NCBI RefSeq assembly: GCF_900046475.1
Contig: NZ_FCOU01000007.1
Span: 124,001-188,000 of the forward strand
Length of the DNA stretch: 64,000 nt
Source: Collinsella ihumii
GTDB taxonomy: Bacteria > Actinomycetota > Coriobacteriia > Coriobacteriales > Coriobacteriaceae
Direction: 5' to 3'
Numbering within the stretch: the stretch's first letter is position 1; each line of letters starts with the position of its first letter. The notes under the pieces were generated by a model. That model saw nothing but the letters and a program-made list of their open reading frames with translations, ran no database searches and had not been told where the DNA came from. The position numbers were made by a program, and so were the translations under genes. Positions 1 to 7,261 of this stretch are shown here, in pieces.

Positions 1-2
1 AG

Positions 3-737
3 CAGACGCGCCAGGGGCTGCCCATTCTGGCCAAGAGCGGCTACTTCTTCAATCGCGAGGGGTCCCCTCTCGCCGACACCTCGAAGGCCGACCTCGCGCA
101 TCGCTGGTGGACCAAGCGGATTGAGTTCAACCGCTGGATGCGCAAGGCGCTGGCCGGCACGCGCATCTCGCGTTCCAACTACGTATGCGGCGGCTGCTTC
201 GCGCTGCACGCGCGCGCCTACACGCGCGTGGCGTTCGACCCGTGGATCACACGCGGCGAGGACCTCGACTACCTGTTCAACATGCGCATGCAGGGGCTCG
301 ACGTGTGGTTCGACAACCAATGGGCGGTCAAGCACCTGCCGCCGGCGAGCGAGCATCGCGCCCCGCGCTTCATGCAGAACGTCTACCGTTGGTACTACGA
401 GCGCGCCAAGCTCTCGTATGCCGCCCGCCAGCACGACCTGGTGCCCGTGACCCCCGCCTCGCTCATGCCGTACCCCGGCCCGTGGTTTTCCAGCGAGCTG
501 GACGAGCGCGTGCGCAAGACCGCGTTCGCCCGCGCACTGCTCACGCGCGAGCGCGAGGGCTATCTGCATATCTGGCGCTATGGTCGAGGGCAGGCGGAGC
601 GCTACGCCAACGAGAACAAATCGAAATATATCCGGTTCCAAAGCTTCTGGCCCAGCATCATGGATGGCCTGTGGAATGACGAGGGACTGTCCAAGATGTT
701 GGAGGATTGCACATGCCGAATACCATCAAACGCCTGA
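3..737 (+). CDS. glycosyltransferase family 2-like protein, C-terminal part (5' end outside window)
   Basis: The reading frame is open from the window edge to the stop at 735-737, so only the last 244 residues are present. The segment has a GGCFALHARAY stretch and a GEDLDYLFNMRMQG stretch, which match the acceptor-site ED motif region of GT-A fold glycosyltransferases, followed by a basic/aromatic tail (YRWYYERAKLSY). The family would transfer a sugar from a nucleotide-sugar donor at the cytoplasmic membrane; donor and acceptor cannot be read from this fragment. The stop lies 24 bases past the start of the next gene, so the two genes overlap and are probably co-transcribed. The N-terminal DXD half is not visible, so the family call is moderate. 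Confidence 0.6.
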   Translation, partial: QTRQGLPILAKSGYFFNREGSPLADTSKADLAHRWWTKRIEFNRWMRKALAGTRISRSNYVCGGCFALHARAYTRVAFDPWITRGEDLDYLFNMRMQGLDVWFDNQWAVKHLPPASEHRAPRFMQNVYRWYYERAKLSYAARQHDLVPVTPASLMPYPGPWFSSELDERVRKTAFARALLTREREGYLHIWRYGRGQAERYANENKSKYIRFQSFWPSIMDGLWNDEGLSKMLEDCTCRIPSNA

Positions 738-2083
738 ACGAGCGGATGATATCGCGCCCGGGCGTGCTGCCCGGGTTTCGCGTCTTCTCGACCATATGCA
801 TCTTGGGGCTCGCGGCGCTGTGCGTCTACACGCTCGTGGAGGGGCTCGATTCCGCCTCGGCGGTCGTGGCGAGCGTCATCTTGTGCCTGACGCTGATCGC
901 CTTCATCTACCTGTGTCTGAATCCCGATTCGCTGCGTTCGCAGTACACCGAGCAGGCGCTGTCCACCGCCTCCGAGATGCTCGAGATCACCAAGTCGGGC
1001 CTGAACGCGCAGAGCGCAGAGGAGATCTGCCGGCGCCTGCTGCCCGAGACGCGCGCCATGGCCATCGCCGTGACCGACGACGAGTGCGTGCTGGCCTGCG
1101 TCGGCGACCTCGCGACCGACTTTCCGCCGGGATCGCCCATCCACACGCCCGCCACGCGCTACGTGCTCGAGCACGGCGTGGCCCAGTCGTTCACCCATAT
1201 GGTCGACGTGAAAAGCGAACGCTCCGAGCACCGCGCCATCCCCGCGGGCATCATCGTGCCGCTCAAGGTGCGCGGCAAGGCCGTCGGCACGCTCAAGTTC
1301 TATTTCCGCCGCAGCCATGATGTGAACCGCACCCAGTATGCGTTGGCCTCGGGCTTTGCCGAGCTTCTGTCCACGCAGCTGGCCATCCACGAGCTCGAGC
1401 TGCAAGACGAGCTCACGGCGCGCGCGGAGCTGCGGGCCCTGCAGGCGCAGATCAATCCGCACTTCCTGTTCAACACGCTGAACACCATCGCCGCGCTCAC
1501 GCGCACGGAGCCGTTGCGCGCACGTGGGCTGCTGCGCGAGTTCTCGTCGTTCTACCGCGCGACGCTCGAGAACTCCGGATCGGTCATTCCCCTTGCGCGC
1601 GAGGTCGAGCAGACGAGCCGCTACCTGCTGTTCGAGAAGGCGCGGTTCGGCGAGGACCGCATCCAGGAGACGGTCGACATCTCCGGCGAGGCGGGCAGCA
1701 CGCCGGTGCCGGCGTTCATCATCCAACCGCTGGTGGAAAACGCCGTCCGCCACGGCATGCGCGACGAGGGGACGCTGCACATCTCGGTGCGCGCCTCGAT
1801 TCCCGAGGAGGACATCGTGTGCATCGAGGTGTCCGACGACGGCGTGGGCATGGACGAGCAGACCGCGTCGCGCCTGTTCGGGGGCGATGAACGCCCCGAT
1901 ATGCGCGACGCGCCGCAGGGCGGCGGCGCCGGGGTGGCCATGCGCAACATCTTTGAGCGTATTGAGCACTTTTACGGACCGCGTTCGAGTGCTAAGGTCG
2001 ATTCTGTGCAGGGTCGCGGTACAACGGTTTCGTTCAGGCTCGACTTGCAGAACAGCATTCTGTTTGAGAGAGATGTAAAATAA
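713..2083 (+). CDS. LytS-like sensor histidine kinase (GAF + His_kinase + HATPase)
   Basis: This is a membrane sensor kinase of the LytS/YehU class. Two hydrophobic segments lie near residues 22-65. A GAF-like region follows (about 75-210, containing AGIIVPLKVRGKAVG). The phosphoacceptor motif is INPHFLFNTLNTI (His250) and the ATPase N and G boxes are PLVENAVRHG and VSDDGVGM. ATG at 713 is preferred because GGAGG at 701-705 sits 7 bases upstream; a TTG at 707 is too close to it. It is followed after about 70 bases by a LytTR response regulator, its evident partner. The signal sensed is unknown; LytS relatives respond to cell-envelope state or metabolites. Confidence 0.88.
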   Translation: MPNTIKRLNERMISRPGVLPGFRVFSTICILGLAALCVYTLVEGLDSASAVVASVILCLTLIAFIYLCLNPDSLRSQYTEQALSTASEMLEITKSGLNAQSAEEICRRLLPETRAMAIAVTDDECVLACVGDLATDFPPGSPIHTPATRYVLEHGVAQSFTHMVDVKSERSEHRAIPAGIIVPLKVRGKAVGTLKFYFRRSHDVNRTQYALASGFAELLSTQLAIHELELQDELTARAELRALQAQINPHFLFNTLNTIAALTRTEPLRARGLLREFSSFYRATLENSGSVIPLAREVEQTSRYLLFEKARFGEDRIQETVDISGEAGSTPVPAFIIQPLVENAVRHGMRDEGTLHISVRASIPEEDIVCIEVSDDGVGMDEQTASRLFGGDERPDMRDAPQGGGAGVAMRNIFERIEHFYGPRSSAKVDSVQGRGTTVSFRLDLQNSILFERDVK

Positions 2084-2153
2084 ACCACGCATCGTGGATG
2101 TTTTGGCCGCCGCGATGTCACATGGAGAGCAACCGGGAAGGATTTACACGCCT

Positions 2154-2870
2154 ATGCTACGTGCGATGATCGTCGATGATGAGGCGCCTGCACGATCTGA
2201 GCTGCGCTTTTTGCTGGAGCAGACCGGCAAGATGGGGGCTATCACCGAGGCCGCGAGCGTTCGCACGGCCATCGAGATGCTCATGGAGAATCGGGTCGAC
2301 GTGGTGTTCTTGGATATCTCCATGCCGGGTGCATCGGGAATCCAACTGGCTGAGGCGCTCCATAAGCTGAAGAATCCGCCCGCGATCGTGTTCGTGACGG
2401 CCTACAGCGACCACGCGGTCGAGGCCTTTGACGTCGATGCGGTCGACTATCTGCTGAAGCCGGTGGAGGAGGCGAGGCTCGACCAGGCCATCAACAAGGT
2501 GCTGGCCCGCGTCAAGCCGGTGGCGGAAAGCAAGGCCCCGATCGAGCGCATCCCCGTCGAGAAGGGTGGGCGCAAGGTCCTGATCCCGGTCGATCAGATC
2601 CGCTACATCATGGCCAAAGACGATTACTCCTGCATCTTCACGGAGGACGACCGCTACCTGTCGACCACGTCGCTCGCGCAGTTCGAGTCCAAGCTCGGCG
2701 ACTTCGGCTTCTTCCGCGTGCACCGTCGCTATATCGTGAACCTTGCGTGCGTGGAGGACGTGGAGACCGCCGCCTCCGGCGCCATCCAGCTGGGCGTGAC
2801 GAGTGTGGACGATCGCATCCCGGTGTCGCGCCGCCGCGTGGTGCCGCTCAAGAAGGCGCTCAATCTGTAG
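2154..2870 (+). CDS. LytTR-family response regulator
   Basis: An N-terminal receiver domain (residues 1-120) has the acidic pocket IVDDE, phosphoacceptor Asp54 in VVFLDISMPG, and the conserved Lys in YLLKP. A C-terminal LytTR DNA-binding domain (about 140-235) carries the typical DDYSCIFTEDDRYLSTTSL and FFRVHRRYIVNL stretches. It should bind DNA as a dimer when phosphorylated by the kinase just upstream. The frame is open further upstream to a GTG at 2094, but homology starts at MLRAMIVDDE, so ATG 2154 is chosen. The target genes are not evident. The family and the pairing with the kinase are secure. Confidence 0.9.
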   Translation: MLRAMIVDDEAPARSELRFLLEQTGKMGAITEAASVRTAIEMLMENRVDVVFLDISMPGASGIQLAEALHKLKNPPAIVFVTAYSDHAVEAFDVDAVDYLLKPVEEARLDQAINKVLARVKPVAESKAPIERIPVEKGGRKVLIPVDQIRYIMAKDDYSCIFTEDDRYLSTTSLAQFESKLGDFGFFRVHRRYIVNLACVEDVETAASGAIQLGVTSVDDRIPVSRRRVVPLKKALNL

Positions 2871-2906
2871 GAACGACGGCAGACGGCAAGACATGGGGGC
2901 ATCTGC

Positions 2907-3371
2907 GTGAACATGCGGGACGCCAAGCGAATCGACATCATCTCCGATACCCATGGACATCTGTCCTCGCGATTGCTCCAGGAGCTTGAGGGCGCCGACC
3001 TTATCGTCCATGCCGGAGACATGACGTCGGAGTCGGATTACTTCGAGCTCGCGACCATCGCGCCGATCAAGGCGGTGCTCGGCAACAACGATTATTTCTA
3101 CGATTACGGTCCCGGTGTCGAGCGCACGATCCGCTTTGAGTACGAGGGGCTGAGGTTTACGGTCAACCACTACCAGGAGCGCCTGCAGCTCATGGGAGTC
3201 GACGTGGCGGTGTGCGGGCACACGCACCGCTCGAAGATCATGCGCCTGGGCGCATGCACGCTCGTCAACCCCGGGTCGCCCACCTATCCTCGCGACGACC
3301 GGGGCCCCACGATGGCGCGCATGTTCGTCATGGACGGGACGATCGTCTCGACGAAGATCATCAGCCTGTAG
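2907..3371 (+). CDS. YfcE/MJ0936-type metallophosphoesterase
   Basis: A 154-residue calcineurin-like phosphoesterase. The metal-binding motifs appear in order: DIISDTHGH near the N-terminus, HAGDMTS, GNNDYF, and CGHTHRSK with NPGSPTYPR near the C-terminus, which is the full set for the YfcE group. Relatives are small cytosolic manganese phosphodiesterases active on artificial or cyclic phosphodiesters; the natural substrate is usually unknown. GTG 2907 follows a GGGGG stretch with usable spacing; ATG 2913 is the alternative start. The gene follows the response regulator by 36 bases and may be in the same transcript. Confidence 0.85.
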   Translation: MNMRDAKRIDIISDTHGHLSSRLLQELEGADLIVHAGDMTSESDYFELATIAPIKAVLGNNDYFYDYGPGVERTIRFEYEGLRFTVNHYQERLQLMGVDVAVCGHTHRSKIMRLGACTLVNPGSPTYPRDDRGPTMARMFVMDGTIVSTKIISL

Positions 3372-3457
3372 GGGAGCGTCGGACGGTTCGCGCCGCACCC
3401 GGTCGGACGAGCGCTGGCCGCGCCGGTTGGACGCGCAAAAGTTTTTGAAAAAAGCCC

Positions 3458-3487
3458 TTGCGCAACCGATTGGGTTCTGTGTATACT
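3458..3487 (+). promoter_or_regulatory. sigma70-type promoter for the first tRNA-Asp
   Basis: A TTGCGC -35 element (3458-3463) and a TATACT -10 element (3482-3487) are separated by 18 bases and lie about 35 bases before the tRNA 5' end. Confidence 0.65.
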
Positions 3488-3522
3488 AGCTCTCGCAGCA
3501 CGCGGGGTACCGCGAACTGTAT

Positions 3523-3600
<78 letters not shown>

Positions 3601-3609
3601 TTGCAATCA

Positions 3610-3636
3610 AAGCCCTGCCTTCGAGCAGGGCTTTTT
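3610..3636 (+). terminator. rho-independent terminator after tRNA-Asp 1
   Basis: Perfect 9-bp stem AAGCCCTGC / GCAGGGCTT with a 6-base loop, followed by a T run. Confidence 0.85.
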
Positions 3637-3705
3637 GCTATCGATAGAGCACAGCCGCTGCAGCGCGCAGACGTTGTGGTTTGCTTGTGAAGCGCATCTG
3701 CGCTC

Positions 3706-3733
3706 TGGTCATATCGTGCGAACCCGATATACT
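3706..3733 (+). promoter_or_regulatory. likely promoter for the second tRNA-Asp
   Basis: A TATACT -10 element at 3728-3733 is identical to that of the first tRNA copy. The -35 is poor (TGGTCA at 3706-3711). The intervening terminator implies the second tRNA has its own promoter. Confidence 0.45.
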
Positions 3734-3759
3734 TATCACTCGCAGCGACGAGCTGTGAT

Positions 3760-3837
<78 letters not shown>

Positions 3838-3849
3838 TCGCAAAGATGC

Positions 3850-3880
3850 AGCCCATCCGGGTAATCCGGGTGGGCTGTTT
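3850..3880 (+). terminator. terminator after tRNA-Asp 2
   Basis: An 11-bp stem AGCCCATCCGG / CCGGGTGGGCT with one wobble pair and a 5-base loop, ending in GTTT. Confidence 0.7.
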
Positions 3881-4101
3881 GCGTTGAAGCCCCTGGTTTC
3901 TCCGTCGTCCTCTTCGTCCTGTTGTCGGCCCGCAGCCAGCGCGTCTTCCGAAATGACTGACATACCGCCTGAAGAGTGGGTGTATAGTAGTGAACACCGT
4001 TTTGGCGCTCTGGCCGTCTGGACGGATGCCGCGTTGTACATTCTTCTTGAACGCGATCGCCGCGCACGAGGCGACCGCGCGTAAACGTCCAAGGAGGAGA
4101 A

Positions 4102-4596
4102 ATGGACATCTCCAGGAAGACCGACTACGCCCTCCGCATGTTGTCCATGTTGGTGAAGGACGAGGAAAATCTCTTGTCGGTGAGGACCGCCGCCGAGCAG
4201 GTCGGTGTTCCGTATTCGTTCGCCCGCTCCATTCAGCACGGCTTGGTGCAGGCGGGCATCGTGGAGAGTCTGCGCGGCGTGCACGGCGGCATGCGTCTTA
4301 AAATCGACCCGGCGGACATAACGATTCGCCAGGTCGTCGAGGCCGTTCAGGGCCCGCTCATCATGAACGACTGCACGGGCGAGGAGGGGATATGCTCCCG
4401 CCAGGCCACATGCTGCTATCATCCCATCTGGGTCGGTACGCAGGCGCTGGTCTTCAGCTATCTTGATTCCGTCACACTCGACGACGTGGTCAACGGCAAG
4501 AATACGCCGGCGGTCGATCCCAAGTTTGCCGATCGCAACGCGTTTTACACGTACGTATCGTGCGGCGAGAGCTGTCCGCGGTTCAATCAGCAGTAG
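4102..4596 (+). CDS. Rrf2-family transcriptional regulator
   Basis: A 164-residue winged-helix protein opening with the Rrf2 signature MDISRKTDYALRML and including VSRT-like helix residues (AAEQVGVPYSFARS) and the wing LRGVHGGMRL. A cysteine group CTGEEGICSRQATCC (about residues 91-105) matches the position where IscR/NsrR/RsrR-type members bind a [2Fe-2S] or [4Fe-4S] cluster, so it probably senses iron-sulfur status, redox or NO. Start ATG has AAGGAGGAG just upstream. No isc/suf genes lie alongside; the oxidative-stress gene rubrerythrin is 1.2 kb downstream, but no shared operator was identified. The next gene starts 36 bases downstream. Confidence 0.88.
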   Translation: MDISRKTDYALRMLSMLVKDEENLLSVRTAAEQVGVPYSFARSIQHGLVQAGIVESLRGVHGGMRLKIDPADITIRQVVEAVQGPLIMNDCTGEEGICSRQATCCYHPIWVGTQALVFSYLDSVTLDDVVNGKNTPAVDPKFADRNAFYTYVSCGESCPRFNQQ

Positions 4597-4632
4597 CCCG
4601 GGCGCTCCGTCTTCACGTCCCAAGGAGCGCCT

Positions 4633-5535
4633 GTGCCTGATATCGAAACGTTTCGCACGCTTGTACGAGCCGAAGGGGCGCGCCTGTATCGCGACCTTCC
4701 CTGGCGTCGCACGCGCGACCCCTACGAGATCTGGCTTTCGGAGGTCATGCTCCAGCAGACGCAGGTGGCGCGCGTCATGACGCGGTGGGGCGAGTGGCTG
4801 GAGCGGTTCCCGACCGTCGAGGCGCTGGCGCAGGCGAGCGTGAGCGACGTGCTGGCCGCATGGCAGGGGATGGGGTACAACCGTCGCGCTCTGGCCCTCA
4901 AATCGGCGGCGGAGGCTGTGGTTTCCGATTGCGACGGCGTGTTTCCCCGCGAGACCGCGCAGCTCAAGGCGTTGCCGGGTATCGGTCCGGCGACCGCCCA
5001 GGGAATCCGCGCGTTCGCGTTCGACCTGCCGGGCGTCTATCTCGAGACGAATGTGCGCACCGTGTTGCTGCACCACTTCTTTCCCGATGTGCCCGGCGTG
5101 CCCGACCGGGAGCTCACGCCGCTTGCCGAGGCGTCCTGCCCTGCACGTGCGGGGGAGACGGACAAAGGTCCCTACGCTATGCCGCAAGACGCCGATGACA
5201 CTCCGCGCTCCTGGTATTACGCCATGCTCGACTACGGCGCATATCTCAAAAAGACGATTCCCAATCCGTCGCGGCGCTCAAGCTCCTATACGCGGCAGTC
5301 GCGATTCGAGGGGTCGCGCCGTCAGAAACGGGCCCACATCGTGCGCATGCTGCTCGACGCGCAGGCGTCGGGACGCCCCGGGCTCGTCCTCGAAGAGGTT
5401 CGCGCGGGCGTGAACGACATGGAGATCGGTGCCGGCCGCGATACCGTTTCCAGCGATGAGGTCGCCTCCATCCTCGCCGATCTGGTACGCGAGGGCTTTG
5501 CAAGGGCAGAGGAGGACGCCTGGAGCATTGCGTAA
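4633..5535 (+). CDS. MutY-like A/G-specific adenine glycosylase lacking the Fe-S motif
   Basis: A HhH-GPD base-excision glycosylase of the MutY branch, expected to remove adenine mispaired with 8-oxoguanine. The N-terminus matches MutY closely: PWRRTRDPYEIWLSEVMLQQTQV with Glu37 at the E. coli catalytic position, and the helix-hairpin-helix LPGIGPATAQGIRAFAF. The residue matching catalytic Asp138 is Glu138 (VYLETNVRTV). The C-terminal cluster C-X6-C-X2-C-X5-C is absent and replaced by a basic region (NPSRRSSSYTRQSRFEGSRR). The MutT-like C-terminal domain is also missing; a winged-helix-like tail takes its place (about 235-300). GTG start with AAGGAG upstream. It could belong to a cluster-less subfamily rather than orthodox MutY. 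Confidence 0.8.
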   Translation: MPDIETFRTLVRAEGARLYRDLPWRRTRDPYEIWLSEVMLQQTQVARVMTRWGEWLERFPTVEALAQASVSDVLAAWQGMGYNRRALALKSAAEAVVSDCDGVFPRETAQLKALPGIGPATAQGIRAFAFDLPGVYLETNVRTVLLHHFFPDVPGVPDRELTPLAEASCPARAGETDKGPYAMPQDADDTPRSWYYAMLDYGAYLKKTIPNPSRRSSSYTRQSRFEGSRRQKRAHIVRMLLDAQASGRPGLVLEEVRAGVNDMEIGAGRDTVSSDEVASILADLVREGFARAEEDAWSIA

Positions 5536-5539
5536 CCCT

Positions 5540-5671
5540 GTGCAAATCGGGGGCGACCGCGGCGCAACTCTGGGGACAGTCCCTCAAATTTCACGGAGGA
5601 GGCATGTGCCTCCTCCGTGAAATTTGAGGGACTGTCCCCAGAGTTGCGCCGCGGTCGCCCCCGATTTGCAC
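5540..5671. repeat. 132-bp palindrome with 65-bp perfect arms
   Basis: Arms 5540-5604 and 5607-5671 are exact reverse complements with a 2-base centre. Each arm contains CTGGGGACAGTCCC and starts GTGCAAATCGGGGGCG, which relates it to the other GGGGAC-type repeats of the window. It begins 4 bases after the glycosylase stop, so it could also stop transcription. No coding function is credible; an ATG at 5624 that opens into the rubrerythrin frame lies in the right arm. Confidence 0.95.
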
Positions 5672-5713
5672 GCCATGTGTAGCCGTCGTGAAGTTGGGTA
5701 TAGTGACAATAAG

Positions 5714-5743
5714 GTAAATGGTTCCTTATTAGGAATCATTTAC
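5714..5743 (+). promoter_or_regulatory. operator-like palindrome upstream of rubrerythrin
   Basis: GTAAATGGTTCC (5714-5725) and GGAATCATTTAC (5732-5743) form a 12-bp inverted repeat with one mismatch and a 6-base spacer. It lies just after a TATAGT -10-like hexamer (5699-5704), where a repressor would block transcription. The A/T-rich form resembles Fur/PerR-class boxes; which protein binds is an inference. Confidence 0.6.
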
Positions 5744-5750
5744 AATAAGG

Positions 5751-5775
5751 ATGTCCGAAAGCCTGTATCGGACAT
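5751..5775 (+). other. 5' UTR stem-loop of rubrerythrin
   Basis: ATGTCCGA / TCGGACAT forms an 8-bp stem with a 9-base loop, ending 25 bases before the start codon. It may stabilise the mRNA or expose the strong AAAGGAGGAA ribosome site. Confidence 0.5.
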
Positions 5776-5800
5776 CTTGCTACACAAAGGAGGAACACCA

Positions 5801-6340
5801 ATGGACTTCGAGAACTCCCAGACCAAGAAGAACCTTGAGACCGCGTTTGCAGGTGAGTCTCAGGCCCATACCAAGTATCGCTACTACGCCTCCAGGGCCA
5901 AGAAGGACGGTTACGTCCAGATCTCCAACATCTTCATGGAGACCGCTCTCAACGAGTCCGAGCACGCCAAGCTGTGGTTCAAGTACCTGCACGACGGCGC
6001 TGTGCCCGACACCCTGACCAACCTCAAGGATGCGGCAGCCGGCGAGAACTACGAGTGGACCACCATGTACGACGAGTTCGCCAAGACCGCTGACGAGGAG
6101 GGCTTCAAGGAGATCGCCGCCAAGTTCCGCGGCGTCGGCGCCGTCGAGAAGGCTCACGAGGAGCGTTATCTCAAGCTGGCCGAGCGCGTGGAGAAGGGCG
6201 AGGTCTTTACCCGCGAGGGCGTCAAGGTGTGGAAGTGCGGCAACTGCGGTCACCTGCATGTCGGCCCCACCGCTCCGCAGCTCTGCCCGGTCTGCAACCA
6301 CCCGCAGAGCTACTTCGAGGAGCAGGTCGTCAACTACTAA
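5801..6340 (+). CDS. rbr: rubrerythrin
   Basis: A 179-residue cytosolic non-haem iron peroxidase that reduces hydrogen peroxide in anaerobes. The N-terminal ferritin-like four-helix domain (about 1-135) carries the diiron Glu/His ligands in motifs such as [14 protein letters not shown] and [10 protein letters not shown], with EKAHEERY later. The C-terminal rubredoxin-like domain has CGNCGHLH and CPVC (about 147-165) for one FeS4 site. ATG 5801 follows AAAGGAGGAA; an in-frame ATG at 5624 lies inside the palindromic repeat and is rejected. A strong terminator follows, so the gene is a single-gene unit controlled from the 5714 palindrome. Confidence 0.95.
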   Translation: MDFENSQTKKNLETAFAGESQAHTKYRYYASRAKKDGYVQISNIFMETALNESEHAKLWFKYLHDGAVPDTLTNLKDAAAGENYEWTTMYDEFAKTADEEGFKEIAAKFRGVGAVEKAHEERYLKLAERVEKGEVFTREGVKVWKCGNCGHLHVGPTAPQLCPVCNHPQSYFEEQVVNY

Positions 6341-6394
6341 GCTGTCCGGCCCACTTGCCGCCCAGCGCAAAACGCAAGCTGTCGCGTCGCGTTC

Positions 6395-6428
6395 GCCCCG
6401 ACGGGTTTCACCGCCCGTCGGGGCTTTT
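6395..6428 (+). terminator. terminator of rubrerythrin
   Basis: Perfect 11-bp stem GCCCCGACGGG / CCCGTCGGGGC with an 8-base loop, followed by TTTT. Confidence 0.9.
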
Positions 6429-6429
6429 C

Positions 6430-6999
6430 ATGTATGTGGAGAGATGGCCGATCGGGGATCGGCGCGGATCGGCCGCACTGCCCGCCGCGGATCGGACGTT
6501 CTGCGCGCGGGCAATGGTGCCGTTCTGCTACAAGACGGCTCCGGTTACCGTGCCGAAACAGCCGCTTCCGATAAGCATGACGCTGTCGGGCAGCACGGTA
6601 TTCGCGGCGGACGGGATGCTGCCGCAGCGCAACCTGCCGATCGTCGACGTGTTCTCCGGCGGGACGGAAGTCCACGGGACCCTCGCCGACTGCATCGCTC
6701 GCGGGCGCCGGCTGCACGATGGCGGGCGCGCCGCGGTGTCCTTCCGCGGTCCGGAGCATGCGAGCAGGCAGCAGGTGGTGCAGATCGCCCGGGAGCTCCG
6801 GCAGGCGCTCGCGCCCGGCGCGGTCGTGCTCGTGGAGGGCGATTTCGCGAAGGCACTGGGGCAGCAGCTCGCCGTGCTGGGGCTGCGCCAGGTGGTGGTG
6901 CTCGACGGCGTCTCGGTCGGGCGCGGGGATTACATCGACATCGGTCGGCCGGTGGGAGACGCCGTGCCCGTGGTGGTGAAGACCATCGCCTTTCGCTGA
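6430..6999 (+). pseudogene. C-terminal remnant of EutA-like ethanolamine ammonia-lyase reactivase
   Basis: About 190 codons resemble the C-terminal part of EutA, the ATPase-fold factor that reactivates ethanolamine ammonia-lyase: RNLPIVDVFSGG, then VLVEGDFAKALGQQL, and the end GDYIDIGRPVGDAVPVVVKT. The first two-thirds of a normal EutA (about 470 residues) is missing. The first available ATG (6430) sits in the T-run of the rubrerythrin terminator with no ribosome site, so translation is doubtful. No eutB, eutC or microcompartment gene is nearby. I read it as a decayed leftover. The family assignment rests on motif recognition only. Confidence 0.55.
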
Positions 7000-7261
7000 G
7001 GGCCGACACGGCCCGTCGTCTCGGCGGCGTGCCCGCACCGTTTGTCTTGAAGCTGTAAAGAGCGTGTTTCACGTTTGAAAACGGGGACTACAGGGCAGTT
7101 AGGGGCCTGTAAAGAAAGGCCGTTGCCACCATGTTCCAAGGTTTTATGCACCTATAGTGCAACGTGTTGTGTGCGAGGCGTCACGTTCAGGCCGACGCGG
7201 TGCGTATCCGCGGCCCGGAGCCTCCACCGTGAATCGAATGCAATGAATGAGGGAGGCATTG

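Noticed and set aside
5624-5800. N-terminal extension of rubrerythrin from an ATG in the palindrome
   Set aside because: It would translate the hairpin repeat and the operator region; the family start and an AAAGGAGGAA site are at 5801.
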